A DNA stretch of 64,000 bases from Flavobacterium praedii (GTDB taxonomy: Bacteria > Bacteroidota > Bacteroidia > Flavobacteriales > Flavobacteriaceae), in contig NZ_CP113948.1 in NCBI RefSeq assembly GCF_026810365.1, positions 872,001 to 936,000 on the forward strand, in the 5' to 3' direction. A model generated the notes under the pieces. It ran no database searches. It was given only the letters and a program-made list of their open reading frames with translations, and was not told the DNA's origin. The position numbers and the translations under genes were made by a program. Of this stretch, positions 45,320 through 54,924 are shown piece after piece; within the stretch, counting starts at the first letter, position 1; each line of letters begins with the position of its first letter.

Positions 45320-46672
45320 ATGAAAATTATAAAAACATTATTTCTTTTTTTCTTCTTAGTAAGTATGATTTCTTATGGTCAAGAAAAAGATTCTACAGTT
45401 GTATTTAAAAAGAGAGTTTTAGAAAGTACCGAAGTTGATTTTATGGCCAGTTATTATGACCAGGACGGAACACATTCTGCCGTTTCAGGTGGAATTGGTT
45501 CTGAAAAACTGAATGATTTTGCGACTAATATAACTGTTGCAATGCCATTAAATGATGATGATGTTTTAACGGTAGATCTTGGATTATCTGCCTATTCATC
45601 AGCTTCATCAAGTAATATAAACCCATACGATTCTGCTTCAGGAAATCCAACACCATGGCAAGCGTCATCTGGTGCATCTGAAAGTGACCAATTGGTTTCA
45701 GCGACTCTTAATTATGCGCATAATAGCGACAACAGGAACTTCATTTGGAACGCAGATGTTTCTTTTTCCAATGAATATGATTATACTTCAGTGGGTTTTG
45801 GTGGTGGTGTTACCAAGCTGTTTAATGAAAAAAACACAGAAGTTAGCATGAAAGCCAATGTTTATCTTGACCAGTGGAGACCAATTTATCCAAAAGAACT
45901 AGAGTATCCACTTTATGGATTTACTATTTATGACCAAAACGGCGCGGTTTCAAATGGTTATTTGCCATCTAAATTTGCACCAATAACTGCTGTAAATAGA
46001 AACTCTTATTCTGCTTCGTTTGCTTTTTCTCAAGTTTTGACTAAAAATTTCCAATTCTCTATCTTTTTTGATGTATTGCAACAACAAGGTTTACTGTCTA
46101 CTCCTTACCATAGAACGTATTTTGCAGATAAAGCCCATTATTATGTTGGTCAGCCTCAATATATAAATGACTATACAAGTTCAAAGAATACAGGAGTTTA
46201 TGAACTAGCGGATGATATTGAACGACTTCCTGACAATCGTTTTAAATTGCCTATTGGTGCCCGTTTTAATTATTATATTAATGAACATTTTATTGTAAGA
46301 ACCTACTACCGTTATTATACAGATAATTGGGATTTAAAAGCACATACCTTTAATATCGAAGTTCCTGTAAAGCTGACGGATAAATTCACGGCCTATCCAA
46401 TGTATCGTTATTATACACAAACACAAGCCAAGTATTTTGCTCCTTACCAAACCCATTTGTCAACAGAGCAATATTATACTTCCGACTATGATTTGTCTAC
46501 TTTTTCGGCTAATCAATACGGTTTTGGAGTATCTTACACTGATCTTTTTACAAAAGCCCATATATTTTCATTTGGAATGAAAAATATCGATTTTAGATTC
46601 AATCATTATGTAAGGAGTGATGGTTTGAGTGCAAATATTGGTACAATTGGTTTTAAATTTGTATTTCAATAA
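45320..46672 (+). CDS. DUF3570 outer-membrane beta-barrel-like protein
   Basis: 450 residues with signal peptide (TLFLFFFLVSMISYGQ). Many amphipathic strands ending in aromatic residues and the C-terminal FKFVFQ end, like an outer-membrane barrel. DUF3570 hallmarks: KRVLESTEVDFMASYYDQDG, HSAVSGGIGSEKLNDF, DLGLSAYSSASSSNINPYD. Last of the trx-apbE-DUF4266-DUF3570 set, 190 bases after DUF4266. That gap has no clear terminator. Confidence 0.85.
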   Translation: MKIIKTLFLFFFLVSMISYGQEKDSTVVFKKRVLESTEVDFMASYYDQDGTHSAVSGGIGSEKLNDFATNITVAMPLNDDDVLTVDLGLSAYSSASSSNINPYDSASGNPTPWQASSGASESDQLVSATLNYAHNSDNRNFIWNADVSFSNEYDYTSVGFGGGVTKLFNEKNTEVSMKANVYLDQWRPIYPKELEYPLYGFTIYDQNGAVSNGYLPSKFAPITAVNRNSYSASFAFSQVLTKNFQFSIFFDVLQQQGLLSTPYHRTYFADKAHYYVGQPQYINDYTSSKNTGVYELADDIERLPDNRFKLPIGARFNYYINEHFIVRTYYRYYTDNWDLKAHTFNIEVPVKLTDKFTAYPMYRYYTQTQAKYFAPYQTHLSTEQYYTSDYDLSTFSANQYGFGVSYTDLFTKAHIFSFGMKNIDFRFNHYVRSDGLSANIGTIGFKFVFQ

Positions 46673-46789
46673 AACAAGAATGGGGCATGTCCGAATGTTG
46701 ATCTCAAATGACAATTAAAATTTGTGATTCAAGCCTTAGCAGAATTTGTAGTAATTACATATTCTATTGAAAAAAAATATTATCTTAAT

Positions 46790-47458
46790 ATGAAGATTCT
46801 AATTGTTGAAGACGAAATAGGGATTGCTAATTTTCTAAAGCAGGGTTTAGAAGAAGAAGGCTATGAAGTTTTGGTAGCACATGATGGTAAATCTGGACTC
46901 GAAACAGCAAAAAGCCAAAAAATAGATATTATTTTACTAGATTGGATTTTGCCACAAATGCTTGGAATCGATGTTTGTAAAGAAATTAGAAAAGAAGATT
47001 CGAAAACCCCCATTTTATTTTTAACAGCCAAAGATACTATTCAGGAAACTATTGAAGGTTTAAAGGCTGGAGCCAATGATTATATCAAAAAACCGTTTAG
47101 CTTTGACGAATTGGTGGAGCGAATTAAAATTCATTTTAGAAATGATAATCATAATAATGTACTTTCGCTAGGTAATATTAAAATAATTCCGTCCAAACAT
47201 CAAGTAATAGCTAATGATAAAGAAGTTTCGCTAACACAAAGAGAATATGAGTTACTTCATTATTTGATAAAAAACAAAGGTAAAGTTTGTACAAGAAATG
47301 AAATTATAACCGATGTTTGGGATATTCATTTTGAATATGATACAGGAGTAATAGATGTTTTTATGAATGCTATTCGAAAAAAACTCAATTTGAACAAAGA
47401 TGAAGATCTAATAAAAACTATTCGTGGTGTTGGGTATATTGCAAACGATATAAATTAA
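46790..47458 (+). CDS. OmpR-family response regulator
   Basis: 222 residues from ATG 46790 (MKILIVEDEIGIANFL); upstream codons are not family-like. Receiver domain with acidic E7 D8, phospho-acceptor Asp51 (IILLDWILPQ), Thr in LTAKDT and Lys in KKPF. C-terminal winged helix DNA-binding domain (SLTQREYELLHYLIKNKGKV, TIRGVGYIAND). The histidine kinase starts 4 bases after its stop. The pair stands between the ApbE set and the iron/cytochrome genes and may control either. Confidence 0.93.
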   Translation: MKILIVEDEIGIANFLKQGLEEEGYEVLVAHDGKSGLETAKSQKIDIILLDWILPQMLGIDVCKEIRKEDSKTPILFLTAKDTIQETIEGLKAGANDYIKKPFSFDELVERIKIHFRNDNHNNVLSLGNIKIIPSKHQVIANDKEVSLTQREYELLHYLIKNKGKVCTRNEIITDVWDIHFEYDTGVIDVFMNAIRKKLNLNKDEDLIKTIRGVGYIANDIN

Positions 47459-47462
47459 ATTA

Positions 47463-48839
47463 ATGTTTTCATTTTCATACAAAAACAGAATTGCTTTTAA
47501 TTATATTCTAAGTACTGCACTATTGATATCGGTAGTGTTTTTTACTATTTATGCCATTACTTTATATAGTATCAATAAACATATTAATGATGATATTTTA
47601 GAAGAATCTGATGAATATTTGAAACAGATTGAAATTGATAGCAATAATGCTTATCTGATTCAGGTTGACGAATGGAGAGAAAGTGACAACAATAGGGTGA
47701 ATGTTAATCCTGTTTTTGTGCAATTTTTAGATAATAACAATAAATTAATAGATAAGTCTCCTAATCTAAAAAAAATGCAACTTCAATTGCATAAAGATGA
47801 TAAGGACAATCTATTTGTAGATTCCTATTTGAACAAACAACCAATACGTCAAATTCAAATCCCTCTTTTTGATAAAGATAAAAAAGTAGGTTACCTTTTT
47901 GTTGCAATGTCCTTGGATGAAGCAATATTAATATTGTCTAATCTTAGAAATACACTTTTTATTGCTTTTCCTTTAATCTTACTGCTGTTGTTTTTTATAG
48001 CAAGATTGATAGCAGGAAGAAGTATAAAACCAGTAACGCTAATAACAGAAACTTCTCGAAGAATAACAACTGATAATCTTAAAGGTAGAATTATATTGCC
48101 TCAAAATAAAGATGAATTATATGTACTTTCGAAAACAATTAATAATTTATTAGATCGTATAGAAAATGCTGTCGAAAGAGAAAAACAATTTACTTCAGAT
48201 GCTTCTCATGAGTTGAGGACTCCATTGACTGTTTTAAAAGGTACACTCGAAGTTTTAGTGCGAAAAACAAGGAGTCAATCCGAATATGAAGATAAAATTA
48301 ACTTCAGTATTTCAGAAGTTAATAGGTTGAATAATCTAGTAGATCAATTGCTTTTGTTGGCTCGATTCGAAAATCATAAACAAACCTTGAGAATAGAAAA
48401 AATATATTTGAATGCCATAATTCTAGATGTACTTACTTTATACTCTAGTAAAATTAATGATAAAAAAATCGAGGTTTTCCATGATTTTACAAAAGATTAT
48501 TTTATTAAATCCGATAATTATTTAGTTAGTACTATTATAAGTAATGTGATTTCTAATGCCATAAAATATTCCAATCAAAATGGTAAAATTTCGATTAATC
48601 TTAAAAAAAATGGTTCCAAAACCATTTGTTCTATATCAGATAATGGAATTGGAATTGCTTCAGAGGATATAGATAAAATTCTAAATCCGTTTTACAGATC
48701 AAATCCTACATTTCATCCGGAAATTAAAGGTTCGGGCTTGGGACTTTCTATTGTAGAACGTATTACAAAATTGCTTGACATTGAGTTTAAAATTGAAAGC
48801 GATTTAAATAGAGGCACTCACGTCTATTTTATATTTTAA
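47463..48839 (+). CDS. Sensor histidine kinase
   Basis: 458 residues. Two membrane helices (about 12-36 and 163-185) with a sensor domain of about 125 residues between, HAMP (AGRSIKPVTLITETSRRIT), HisKA with phospho-His249 in FTSDASHELRTPLTVLKG, and HATPase (NVISNAIKYSNQNGKI, SDNGIGIASEDIDKI, GSGLGLSIV). Complete. Partner of the preceding regulator. The sensor part has no His/Cys metal cluster I can point to. Confidence 0.93.
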   Translation: MFSFSYKNRIAFNYILSTALLISVVFFTIYAITLYSINKHINDDILEESDEYLKQIEIDSNNAYLIQVDEWRESDNNRVNVNPVFVQFLDNNNKLIDKSPNLKKMQLQLHKDDKDNLFVDSYLNKQPIRQIQIPLFDKDKKVGYLFVAMSLDEAILILSNLRNTLFIAFPLILLLLFFIARLIAGRSIKPVTLITETSRRITTDNLKGRIILPQNKDELYVLSKTINNLLDRIENAVEREKQFTSDASHELRTPLTVLKGTLEVLVRKTRSQSEYEDKINFSISEVNRLNNLVDQLLLLARFENHKQTLRIEKIYLNAIILDVLTLYSSKINDKKIEVFHDFTKDYFIKSDNYLVSTIISNVISNAIKYSNQNGKISINLKKNGSKTICSISDNGIGIASEDIDKILNPFYRSNPTFHPEIKGSGLGLSIVERITKLLDIEFKIESDLNRGTHVYFIF

Positions 48840-48979
48840 TTTTTTTTACTACAAAATTATTTAATACATATAAGAGTATTAAGCGAATTTTAATCGTTTC
48901 TTTTTTAATAGCAATTATAGTTTAAGTACCTTTACTTCAACAGAAAATTAGTTGATTGTTCTGTTTTAATTTATAAATT

Positions 48980-50098
48980 ATGGATTTAAAGAAACTCAAA
49001 GAGCAATTACAAGTTGAAGTCGATACTGCTTTCCTATATGAAAGTATTGCAGCCATTCAGGAAGATGAAAATTTAACCAAAGTATTGCAAAGTTTAGCTT
49101 CCATCGAAAAAGGGCATGCTATACATATGTTGAATAAAGTTTTGACACTAGACTCAAAATACAAAATGCCATTGCCGTCTTCCAAAGCAAAATTTCAATT
49201 AAAATTGGGTAAACTATTTGGATATAGTTCAATTATAAGCAGCTTATCAAATATTGAAAAGCAATTTGCAATCAATACTTTAAAAAATAAAATAGAGAAA
49301 GGGGAAAAACCAACTGGTTTTGAACACAATCACCTTAATATTATTGAAGCGGTAAACAATAATTCGGCTTTGAATGTTTCTGGAGGTTTGTTGTCCAAAT
49401 TTGAAAGTAGGCATAAATCCGTTGGTGGAAATGCCTTGAGAGCAGCGGTTTTGGGTTCCAATGATGGATTGGTATCCAATATGAGTTTGGTGATGGGTGT
49501 AGCTGGTGCAGCAGTTTCAAATGATACGATTTTGTTAACCGGAATTGCAGGGTTACTCGCTGGTGCCATTTCAATGGCTTTGGGAGAATGGTTGTCTGTG
49601 CAAAGTTCAAGAGAATTGAACCAACGTCAGATAGAACTGGAAACCGAAGAACTCGAAGCTTCTCCCGAAGAAGAAAAAAAAGAACTAGTATTACTGTATC
49701 AAGCAAAGGGAATGAATGTTTTGGAAGCTCAAAAACTAGCCGATAAAGCATTCGAAAATCCTCAAACAGCCATAGATGCAATTATAACAGAGGAATTAGG
49801 AATTGACAAAGAAGAATTGGGCGGTTCTGCTTGGGAAGCAGCGATTGCATCTTTTATATTATTTGCTATTGGTGCTATTATTCCTCTTTATCCATTTATG
49901 ATTTTGGATGGGAAAAATGCCATTTTTTTGAGTATTGGTAGTAGTGTTATCGGTCTTTTTGGAATAGGAGCAGCCATTACATTATTAACGGGTAAAAGCA
50001 TTATGTTTTCAGGCTTTAGACAGGTGGCATTTGGACTGGCTGCTGCAGCAATCACCTATGGAATTGGAACCTTAATTGGAGTCTCTCTAGCTGGGTAG
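48980..50098 (+). CDS. Ferritin-like / VIT1 fusion membrane protein (MbfA-type iron exporter)
   Basis: 372 residues. N-terminal ferritin/rubrerythrin-like four-helix part with metal-ligand pattern EVDTAFLYESIA and SIEKGHAIHMLNK (E...E, E-x-x-H). C-terminal VIT1/CCC1 transporter domain: LRAAVLGSNDGLVSNMSLVM, GAISMALGEWLSVQSSREL, a cytoplasmic Glu-rich helix (IELETEELEASPEEEKKEL) and three further helices. The same architecture, membrane-bound ferritin A, exports iron (and manganese) in alphaproteobacteria. Follows the two-component pair by 140 bases. Confidence 0.85.
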   Translation: MDLKKLKEQLQVEVDTAFLYESIAAIQEDENLTKVLQSLASIEKGHAIHMLNKVLTLDSKYKMPLPSSKAKFQLKLGKLFGYSSIISSLSNIEKQFAINTLKNKIEKGEKPTGFEHNHLNIIEAVNNNSALNVSGGLLSKFESRHKSVGGNALRAAVLGSNDGLVSNMSLVMGVAGAAVSNDTILLTGIAGLLAGAISMALGEWLSVQSSRELNQRQIELETEELEASPEEEKKELVLLYQAKGMNVLEAQKLADKAFENPQTAIDAIITEELGIDKEELGGSAWEAAIASFILFAIGAIIPLYPFMILDGKNAIFLSIGSSVIGLFGIGAAITLLTGKSIMFSGFRQVAFGLAAAAITYGIGTLIGVSLAG

Positions 50099-50178
50099 AT
50101 TAGGTGTGAATAATGTAACACGAAATGCAAATAACAATTGTACTTTTAATTAAAAATAAACTTTAAAATTTTAATATT

Positions 50179-50691
50179 ATGAACGACGCACATTTACACA
50201 TGGTAGTGAACCATTTTCCTATAATTGGAACCATTTTCGGATTTGGTATTTTAATTATTGGTTTGCTTTTAAAAAATAAAACCTTACTAAATACTTCTTA
50301 TGTATTGTTTATAGTTGCTGCTATTTTTGGAGCATTTAGCATGGGAACAGGTGAAGGAGCAGAGGAATTGGTTGAAGATATGCCAAATATTGGTAAGCAA
50401 ATTATACATGAACACGAAGAATTAGCCGAAAAATTAGCTATCCTTCTTTATGTGTTAGCAGGTTTATCCCTCGTTGGTTTGTATTTGAATTTTAAGAATA
50501 ATGCAAAAGCAAAATTACTGTCTTTTTTAATACTTGGTATTGCTACAGCTGGATTGTTTTTGGCGCAAAAAGTAGGGACTTCAGGGGGAGAAATTCGTCA
50601 TACCGAAATTAGAGCTAATGCTTCTACATTAAATAGCGTAGGGACTGAAAAAAGTACAGCTATCGAAGAAGGTAAAGAAGATAACGATTAA
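50179..50691 (+). CDS. DUF2231-like four-helix membrane protein with conserved His
   Basis: 170 residues, four membrane helices. His-rich motifs at helix ends: HLHMVVNHFPIIG at the start, IIHEHEELAEKL in the middle and GEIRHTEIRA at the end. Pattern suggests heme b or metal binding, as proposed for DUF2231-type proteins. Charged, hydrophilic tail. 80 bases after the iron exporter and 88 before the next gene. Family match is from memory of the motif pattern, so moderate. Confidence 0.65.
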   Translation: MNDAHLHMVVNHFPIIGTIFGFGILIIGLLLKNKTLLNTSYVLFIVAAIFGAFSMGTGEGAEELVEDMPNIGKQIIHEHEELAEKLAILLYVLAGLSLVGLYLNFKNNAKAKLLSFLILGIATAGLFLAQKVGTSGGEIRHTEIRANASTLNSVGTEKSTAIEEGKEDND

Positions 50692-50779
50692 TTTAAAATA
50701 TAAAATATTGTAAAAGACTCAAAATTAGATATTAGTAATAAAGATTTCGATTTTGGGTTTTTTGTTTATAAAATAAATT

Positions 50780-51349
50780 ATGAAAAATAGTGTCATTTTA
50801 AAAGATATAGTGCCTTTTATAACTTGGTTTTCAGCAATGATTTTTAGTGCAATACTAATTGATATTATTCTTCACTATTTTGATATTGTTTTTATAGGTA
50901 GACATTTGGGGTATTTAGGTACTTTTACAATTTTGGTTTCTTTCTTGTATTCATTAAAAAAAAGAAAAATGATACAATTTAGTTCACCAAAAGCTTTGTT
51001 GGATTTGCATGAATATCTGGCTATTTCAGGATCAGTAATGATTTTGGTTCATGCAGGTATTCATATTCATTCTATTTTGCCATGGTTGGCAATATTAATG
51101 TTGTTGATTAATGTCTCTAGTGGATTAGTTGGTAAATATCTTTTGGCTCAAGCCAATAAAACAATGAAGGTTAGGAAATCCTCATTTGAAAATTCAGGAA
51201 TGTCAGAAGATGAAATTTCTAAAGCCATTTTTTGGGATGCAACAGCAGTAGAAAGCATGAAAAAATGGAGAAAAATACATTTGCCGATTACTTATTTCTT
51301 GGGGTTGTTATCCTTGATACACATCGTTTCTGTAATTCTTTTTAACTGA
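50780..51349 (+). CDS. Cytochrome b / ferric-reductase-like membrane protein
   Basis: 189 residues, four to five membrane helices with His at positions fitting heme ligation: ILHYFDIVF, LLDLHEYLAISG, VLVHAGIHIHSILPW-like segment (ILVHAGIHIHSILP), WRKIHLPITYFLGLLSLIHI. Probably carries electrons across the membrane to the next gene product. Its stop overlaps the start of the decaheme gene (base 51349), so the two are coupled. No FAD/NAD domain. Confidence 0.65.
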   Translation: MKNSVILKDIVPFITWFSAMIFSAILIDIILHYFDIVFIGRHLGYLGTFTILVSFLYSLKKRKMIQFSSPKALLDLHEYLAISGSVMILVHAGIHIHSILPWLAILMLLINVSSGLVGKYLLAQANKTMKVRKSSFENSGMSEDEISKAIFWDATAVESMKKWRKIHLPITYFLGLLSLIHIVSVILFN

Positions 51350-52245
51350 TGAAAAATAAAATTATTTTTATAATTATCACATTGATTGTTATCATATTTA
51401 CAATTAAGTTTCCTCATGAATTGTTGTCGCCTGGCAATTTATATCAAGCTCACTCAGATTTAGAAAATAATTGTTTTGCCTGTCATAAAGTGTTTTCGGG
51501 TACACCAAATGAAAAGTGTATTTCTTGCCATAAACCTTCGGAAATTGGTTTGAAAAAAGATAAAAATGGAAAGTTCATTAAGGATAATGATAAAATTTTG
51601 TTCCATAAAAATATTGAAAATCAATCTTGTATATCTTGTCATTCAGATCATAAAGGTTTAAAAATGATAAGATCTTCTATTAAATTTGAACATTCGTTGT
51701 TGCCTGAAATTTATAGAAATAAATGTGTAAGTTGTCATTCTCAACCCAAAAATGAACTTCATAATCGTGTTTCCAATTCTTGTGTAGGTTGTCATTCAAC
51801 TATTGGTTGGAAATCTAAAATTGGGTTTAATCATGAATTGATTGAAAAAACATCAAAAGACAAATGTATTTCCTGTCATAAGATTCCAAATGATGATTTT
51901 CATAGTAAGATTACTGATAATTGTACTTCTTGCCATGGATTTAATAAATGGAAACCATCGACTTTTAACCATAACTTGTCATTTCAACTTGATGAAAATC
52001 ACAATACAGATTGTAAAGTATGCCATACAACCAATAATTTAAAGGAATACACTTGTTTTGGATGTCATGAGCATTCTGTTACTTCTATTCGTGAGGAACA
52101 TTTAGAAGAAGGAATAACTAATTTTACTAATTGTGTAAAATGCCATAAAAACGGTAGTGAAGAAGGGGGAGAATATGATGAAGGTAAAGTTAGGAGTTAT
52201 ATTAACAAGGAATTAAAGAATAAAAATGAAGAAAACGACGATTAA
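51349..52245 (+). CDS. Ten-heme c-type cytochrome, membrane-anchored
   Basis: 298 residues with an N-terminal anchor helix (KIIFIIITLIVIIFTIKF) and ten C-x-x-C-H motifs: CFACH, CISCH, CISCH, CVSCH, CVGCH, CISCH, CTSCH, CKVCH, CFGCH, CVKCH. Several more His residues (FHK, FEHSLLPE, FNHELIEK, FNHNLSF) suit bis-His heme ligation, as in NapC/NrfH-like or class III multihemes. Acts on the periplasmic face, passing electrons. Charged C-terminal tail. Coupled to the cytochrome b-like gene upstream; terminator at 52289. Confidence 0.93.
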   Translation: MKNKIIFIIITLIVIIFTIKFPHELLSPGNLYQAHSDLENNCFACHKVFSGTPNEKCISCHKPSEIGLKKDKNGKFIKDNDKILFHKNIENQSCISCHSDHKGLKMIRSSIKFEHSLLPEIYRNKCVSCHSQPKNELHNRVSNSCVGCHSTIGWKSKIGFNHELIEKTSKDKCISCHKIPNDDFHSKITDNCTSCHGFNKWKPSTFNHNLSFQLDENHNTDCKVCHTTNNLKEYTCFGCHEHSVTSIREEHLEEGITNFTNCVKCHKNGSEEGGEYDEGKVRSYINKELKNKNEENDD

Positions 52246-52288
52246 TTTTTTAATATAAAAAAGTTAGAATGACTTGTTGTTTCAGTTT

Positions 52289-52315
52289 AAAGCGATCAAA
52301 TGGATCACTTTTTTT
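52289..52315 (+). terminator. Terminator after the decaheme operon
   Basis: AAAGCGATC / GATCACTTT hairpin (one mismatch) with AAATG loop and a T run, 44 bases after the stop. The rest of the gap to 52600 is AT-rich with nothing recognised. Confidence 0.6.
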
Positions 52316-52600
52316 ATGATTCAATTTTGAATTCTATAATTTTTTTCTTGTAATTTTTTATGGTTTTTCTTTCTGGATAAATGTTAAAACAGGAAAAGTT
52401 ATTCATACTATTACGTTGTCGTAACCAAGTGAATTGTTTGTGGATGATTTTATTGTTTTAAAATGTATAATTTAGAGGACTAAATTTAAGAATGATTAAT
52501 TAAAGTTTGTTTAAATTGATTTTTGATTAAATTTTAACTTATTTTAATTGTATTTACTAATTTCTTAAATTATTACATCGATAATTAACAACCCCAAATT

Positions 52601-54721
52601 ATGAATAAAAGATTACTTATTAGAAAGGCACTTTTGATGTGCTTGATTATGTTTTCAGGTCTTGGAGCAAATGCTCAAACTTTCAAAGATGATATTATGA
52701 TGCAAGCATTCAGTTGGGATGTTCATAATCAAGCATCAGTAACCGCTGAAGGTGGACTATATAATTTTCTAAATGCTAGAGCAAGTAGTTATGCTGCAGC
52801 AGGTATTACAGTTTTATGGATGCCGCCTCCAAGTAAATCTTCAGGAGGAGTGGGGTATATTCCAACAGAATTGTTTAATTTTTCACAAACTGTATATGGT
52901 ACAGAAAGTCAATTAACAACTTTATTAACCAATTTAAATTCAAGTAGCCCTAAAATTCATGCAATGGCAGATGTTGTTGTGAATCATAGAGGGGGAACAA
53001 CAAATTGGACAGACTTTACAAATCCAACATGGGATTGTAAATCAATAACAAGCACCGATGAAGCCAATTCAGGTGTGATTACTGGAGTTCGACCTTGCGG
53101 AACTGCTGATACAGGAGATGATTTTAATGGAGCAAGAGATTTAGATCACCGTGATATTCAAGTTCAAAATGGAGTAAAAGAATATTTAACTAGACTAAAA
53201 ACTTTAGGTTTTGATAGTTGGAGATGGGATATGGTAAAAGGATTTTCAGCAAGTTATGTTGGAACTTACACTACTGATTCTGCACCACATGGTTCTGTAG
53301 GTGAGTATTGGGATGGAAATGTAACCAATGTGAAAAATTGGGTTGATGGAACCAGTAAAAAATCAACAGCTTTTGATTTTCCTTTGTATTATAACTTGAG
53401 TAGTGCACTTTTGGGGAATTATTCTAAACTTGCTGGAACTCCTGGTTTATCTAGTCAAACGGGATACGGAGACCTAGCAGTAACATTTATTGATAATCAT
53501 GATACTTTCGTCAAAACAGAATGGATTGCTGATGCCAATGTAATGAAAGGATATGCTTATATTATGACGCATCCAGGTATTCCATGTGTGTTTTTTTCGC
53601 ATTATTATGGAGGAACTTATAGCAAAGACGGTGTAACAAGAACGTACGTTTCTCATGAAAACGATATAAATGCTTTAATGGCGGTTAGAAAAGCAAATGC
53701 AATAAATGCTTTAAGTACTGTAAGTATTCAAACAGCAACAACATCAGAATATTTAGCAATAATTGATGGTAAAGTAGCAGTTAGACTAGGAAATACAACA
53801 ACATTACCAACTGGTACAGGTTGGATTGAGAATGCTTCTGGAACTGGATATAAAGTTTGGTCAAAAGTTGCGATAAATGTAGCTCCAACAGTAGCCATTT
53901 CTCCGGTAGGAGGTTCGTTTGTAGCAGGAACAACTCAATCAGTTACAATTGCGGCTACTGATGATAAAGCAGGTTCTGTTATTTATTATACAACAGATGG
54001 AACAACTCCAACTGTAAATTCTTCAGTTTATTCAGCACCAATTAGTGTGTCAACAAATACTACTATTAAAGCTATTGCAAAAGATGTTGCTGGATTGTTC
54101 TCTGGAGTAGCTTCACAAACGTATACATTTGTTGCTACTTCTACTTTCTCAGTTTATTTTAAACCACCAACTTCTACACCAAATTGGCCATCGCCAAAAG
54201 TTCACTTTTGGGGAGCTACTCCAGCAGGAAGTATTATCGATGCAAATTGGAGTGCTCCAGTTGCAATGACAGCAGATGGAGCAAATCCTGGATGGTTTAA
54301 ATATACTTTTTCTGGTGTTTCTACAATTAATTTGTTGTTTAGAGACGGAAATTCTACTGGAACATTGGGGGTAACAAAAACAGCAGATGTTGTTAATGTT
54401 TCTAAAGAAGTTTGGTACGAATGGGATCCTACAAATACAACGACTTATTTAAAACAAGTAAGTTTGTCAGCAAATGATTTTAAAGCTAGTTCTAATAAAA
54501 TCACTTTATATCCAAATCCAGTAATAGATTCATTTAAAATAAATGGTGTAGTTTCAAATCTTTTCATTTATGATTTGAATGGCAGAATTGTAAAACAACT
54601 TACAAAGACAATAGAATCAAATACTGCTATTGATATTACTGAACTAGTAAAAGGGATCTATTTTGTTACTGCAAAAGATGAAAATGGTTCAAATTTTACA
54701 TTGAAAATAATTAAAAATTAA
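52601..54721 (+). CDS. Secreted GH13 alpha-amylase with type IX sorting domain
   Basis: Starch-degrading enzyme, 706 residues with signal peptide (LLMCLIMFSGLGANAQ). GH13 barrel (about 25-400): VVVNHRGG, nucleophile Asp in GFDSWRWDMVKGF, acid Glu in SVGEYWDGN, transition-state Asp in FIDNHDT. Then a chitobiase-like strand domain (YYTTDGTTPTVNSSVYSAP), a starch-binding module (STFSVYFKPPTSTPNW, CBM26-like) and a C-terminal type A sorting domain (KITLYPNPVIDSFKINGV ... FTLKIIKN). The last is cut off during type IX secretion, which ties it to PorX. Own terminator. Confidence 0.93.
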   Translation: MNKRLLIRKALLMCLIMFSGLGANAQTFKDDIMMQAFSWDVHNQASVTAEGGLYNFLNARASSYAAAGITVLWMPPPSKSSGGVGYIPTELFNFSQTVYGTESQLTTLLTNLNSSSPKIHAMADVVVNHRGGTTNWTDFTNPTWDCKSITSTDEANSGVITGVRPCGTADTGDDFNGARDLDHRDIQVQNGVKEYLTRLKTLGFDSWRWDMVKGFSASYVGTYTTDSAPHGSVGEYWDGNVTNVKNWVDGTSKKSTAFDFPLYYNLSSALLGNYSKLAGTPGLSSQTGYGDLAVTFIDNHDTFVKTEWIADANVMKGYAYIMTHPGIPCVFFSHYYGGTYSKDGVTRTYVSHENDINALMAVRKANAINALSTVSIQTATTSEYLAIIDGKVAVRLGNTTTLPTGTGWIENASGTGYKVWSKVAINVAPTVAISPVGGSFVAGTTQSVTIAATDDKAGSVIYYTTDGTTPTVNSSVYSAPISVSTNTTIKAIAKDVAGLFSGVASQTYTFVATSTFSVYFKPPTSTPNWPSPKVHFWGATPAGSIIDANWSAPVAMTADGANPGWFKYTFSGVSTINLLFRDGNSTGTLGVTKTADVVNVSKEVWYEWDPTNTTTYLKQVSLSANDFKASSNKITLYPNPVIDSFKINGVVSNLFIYDLNGRIVKQLTKTIESNTAIDITELVKGIYFVTAKDENGSNFTLKIIKN

Positions 54722-54744
54722 AAATAGTTTGTTAGTTAGTTATC

Positions 54745-54778
54745 AAAGGCTACTTGACTTGTTCAGGTAGCCTTTTTT
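54745..54778 (+). terminator. Terminator of the amylase gene
   Basis: AAAGGCTAC...TGA / TCA...GTAGCCTTT hairpin followed by TTTTTT, 24 bases after the stop. Confidence 0.85.
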
Positions 54779-54924
54779 ATTTGTTTTAATCCCAGATTCT
54801 GAAGTATTCTTCGTTATTAAGGAATACTATTTAATAAAAACAGTCTAGGTCTTGGTATTGAGTAAGTATACGGATATAGTGGGTTTTTAAAGAGAAATCT
54901 GGATTAAAATAAAAAGTTAGTTTA

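Noticed and set aside
45661..45700. Stretch SSGASESD in the DUF3570 protein as the ApbE flavinylation site
   Set aside because: Only a loose resemblance to known acceptor motifs, no conserved domain around it; kept as a question, not a feature.
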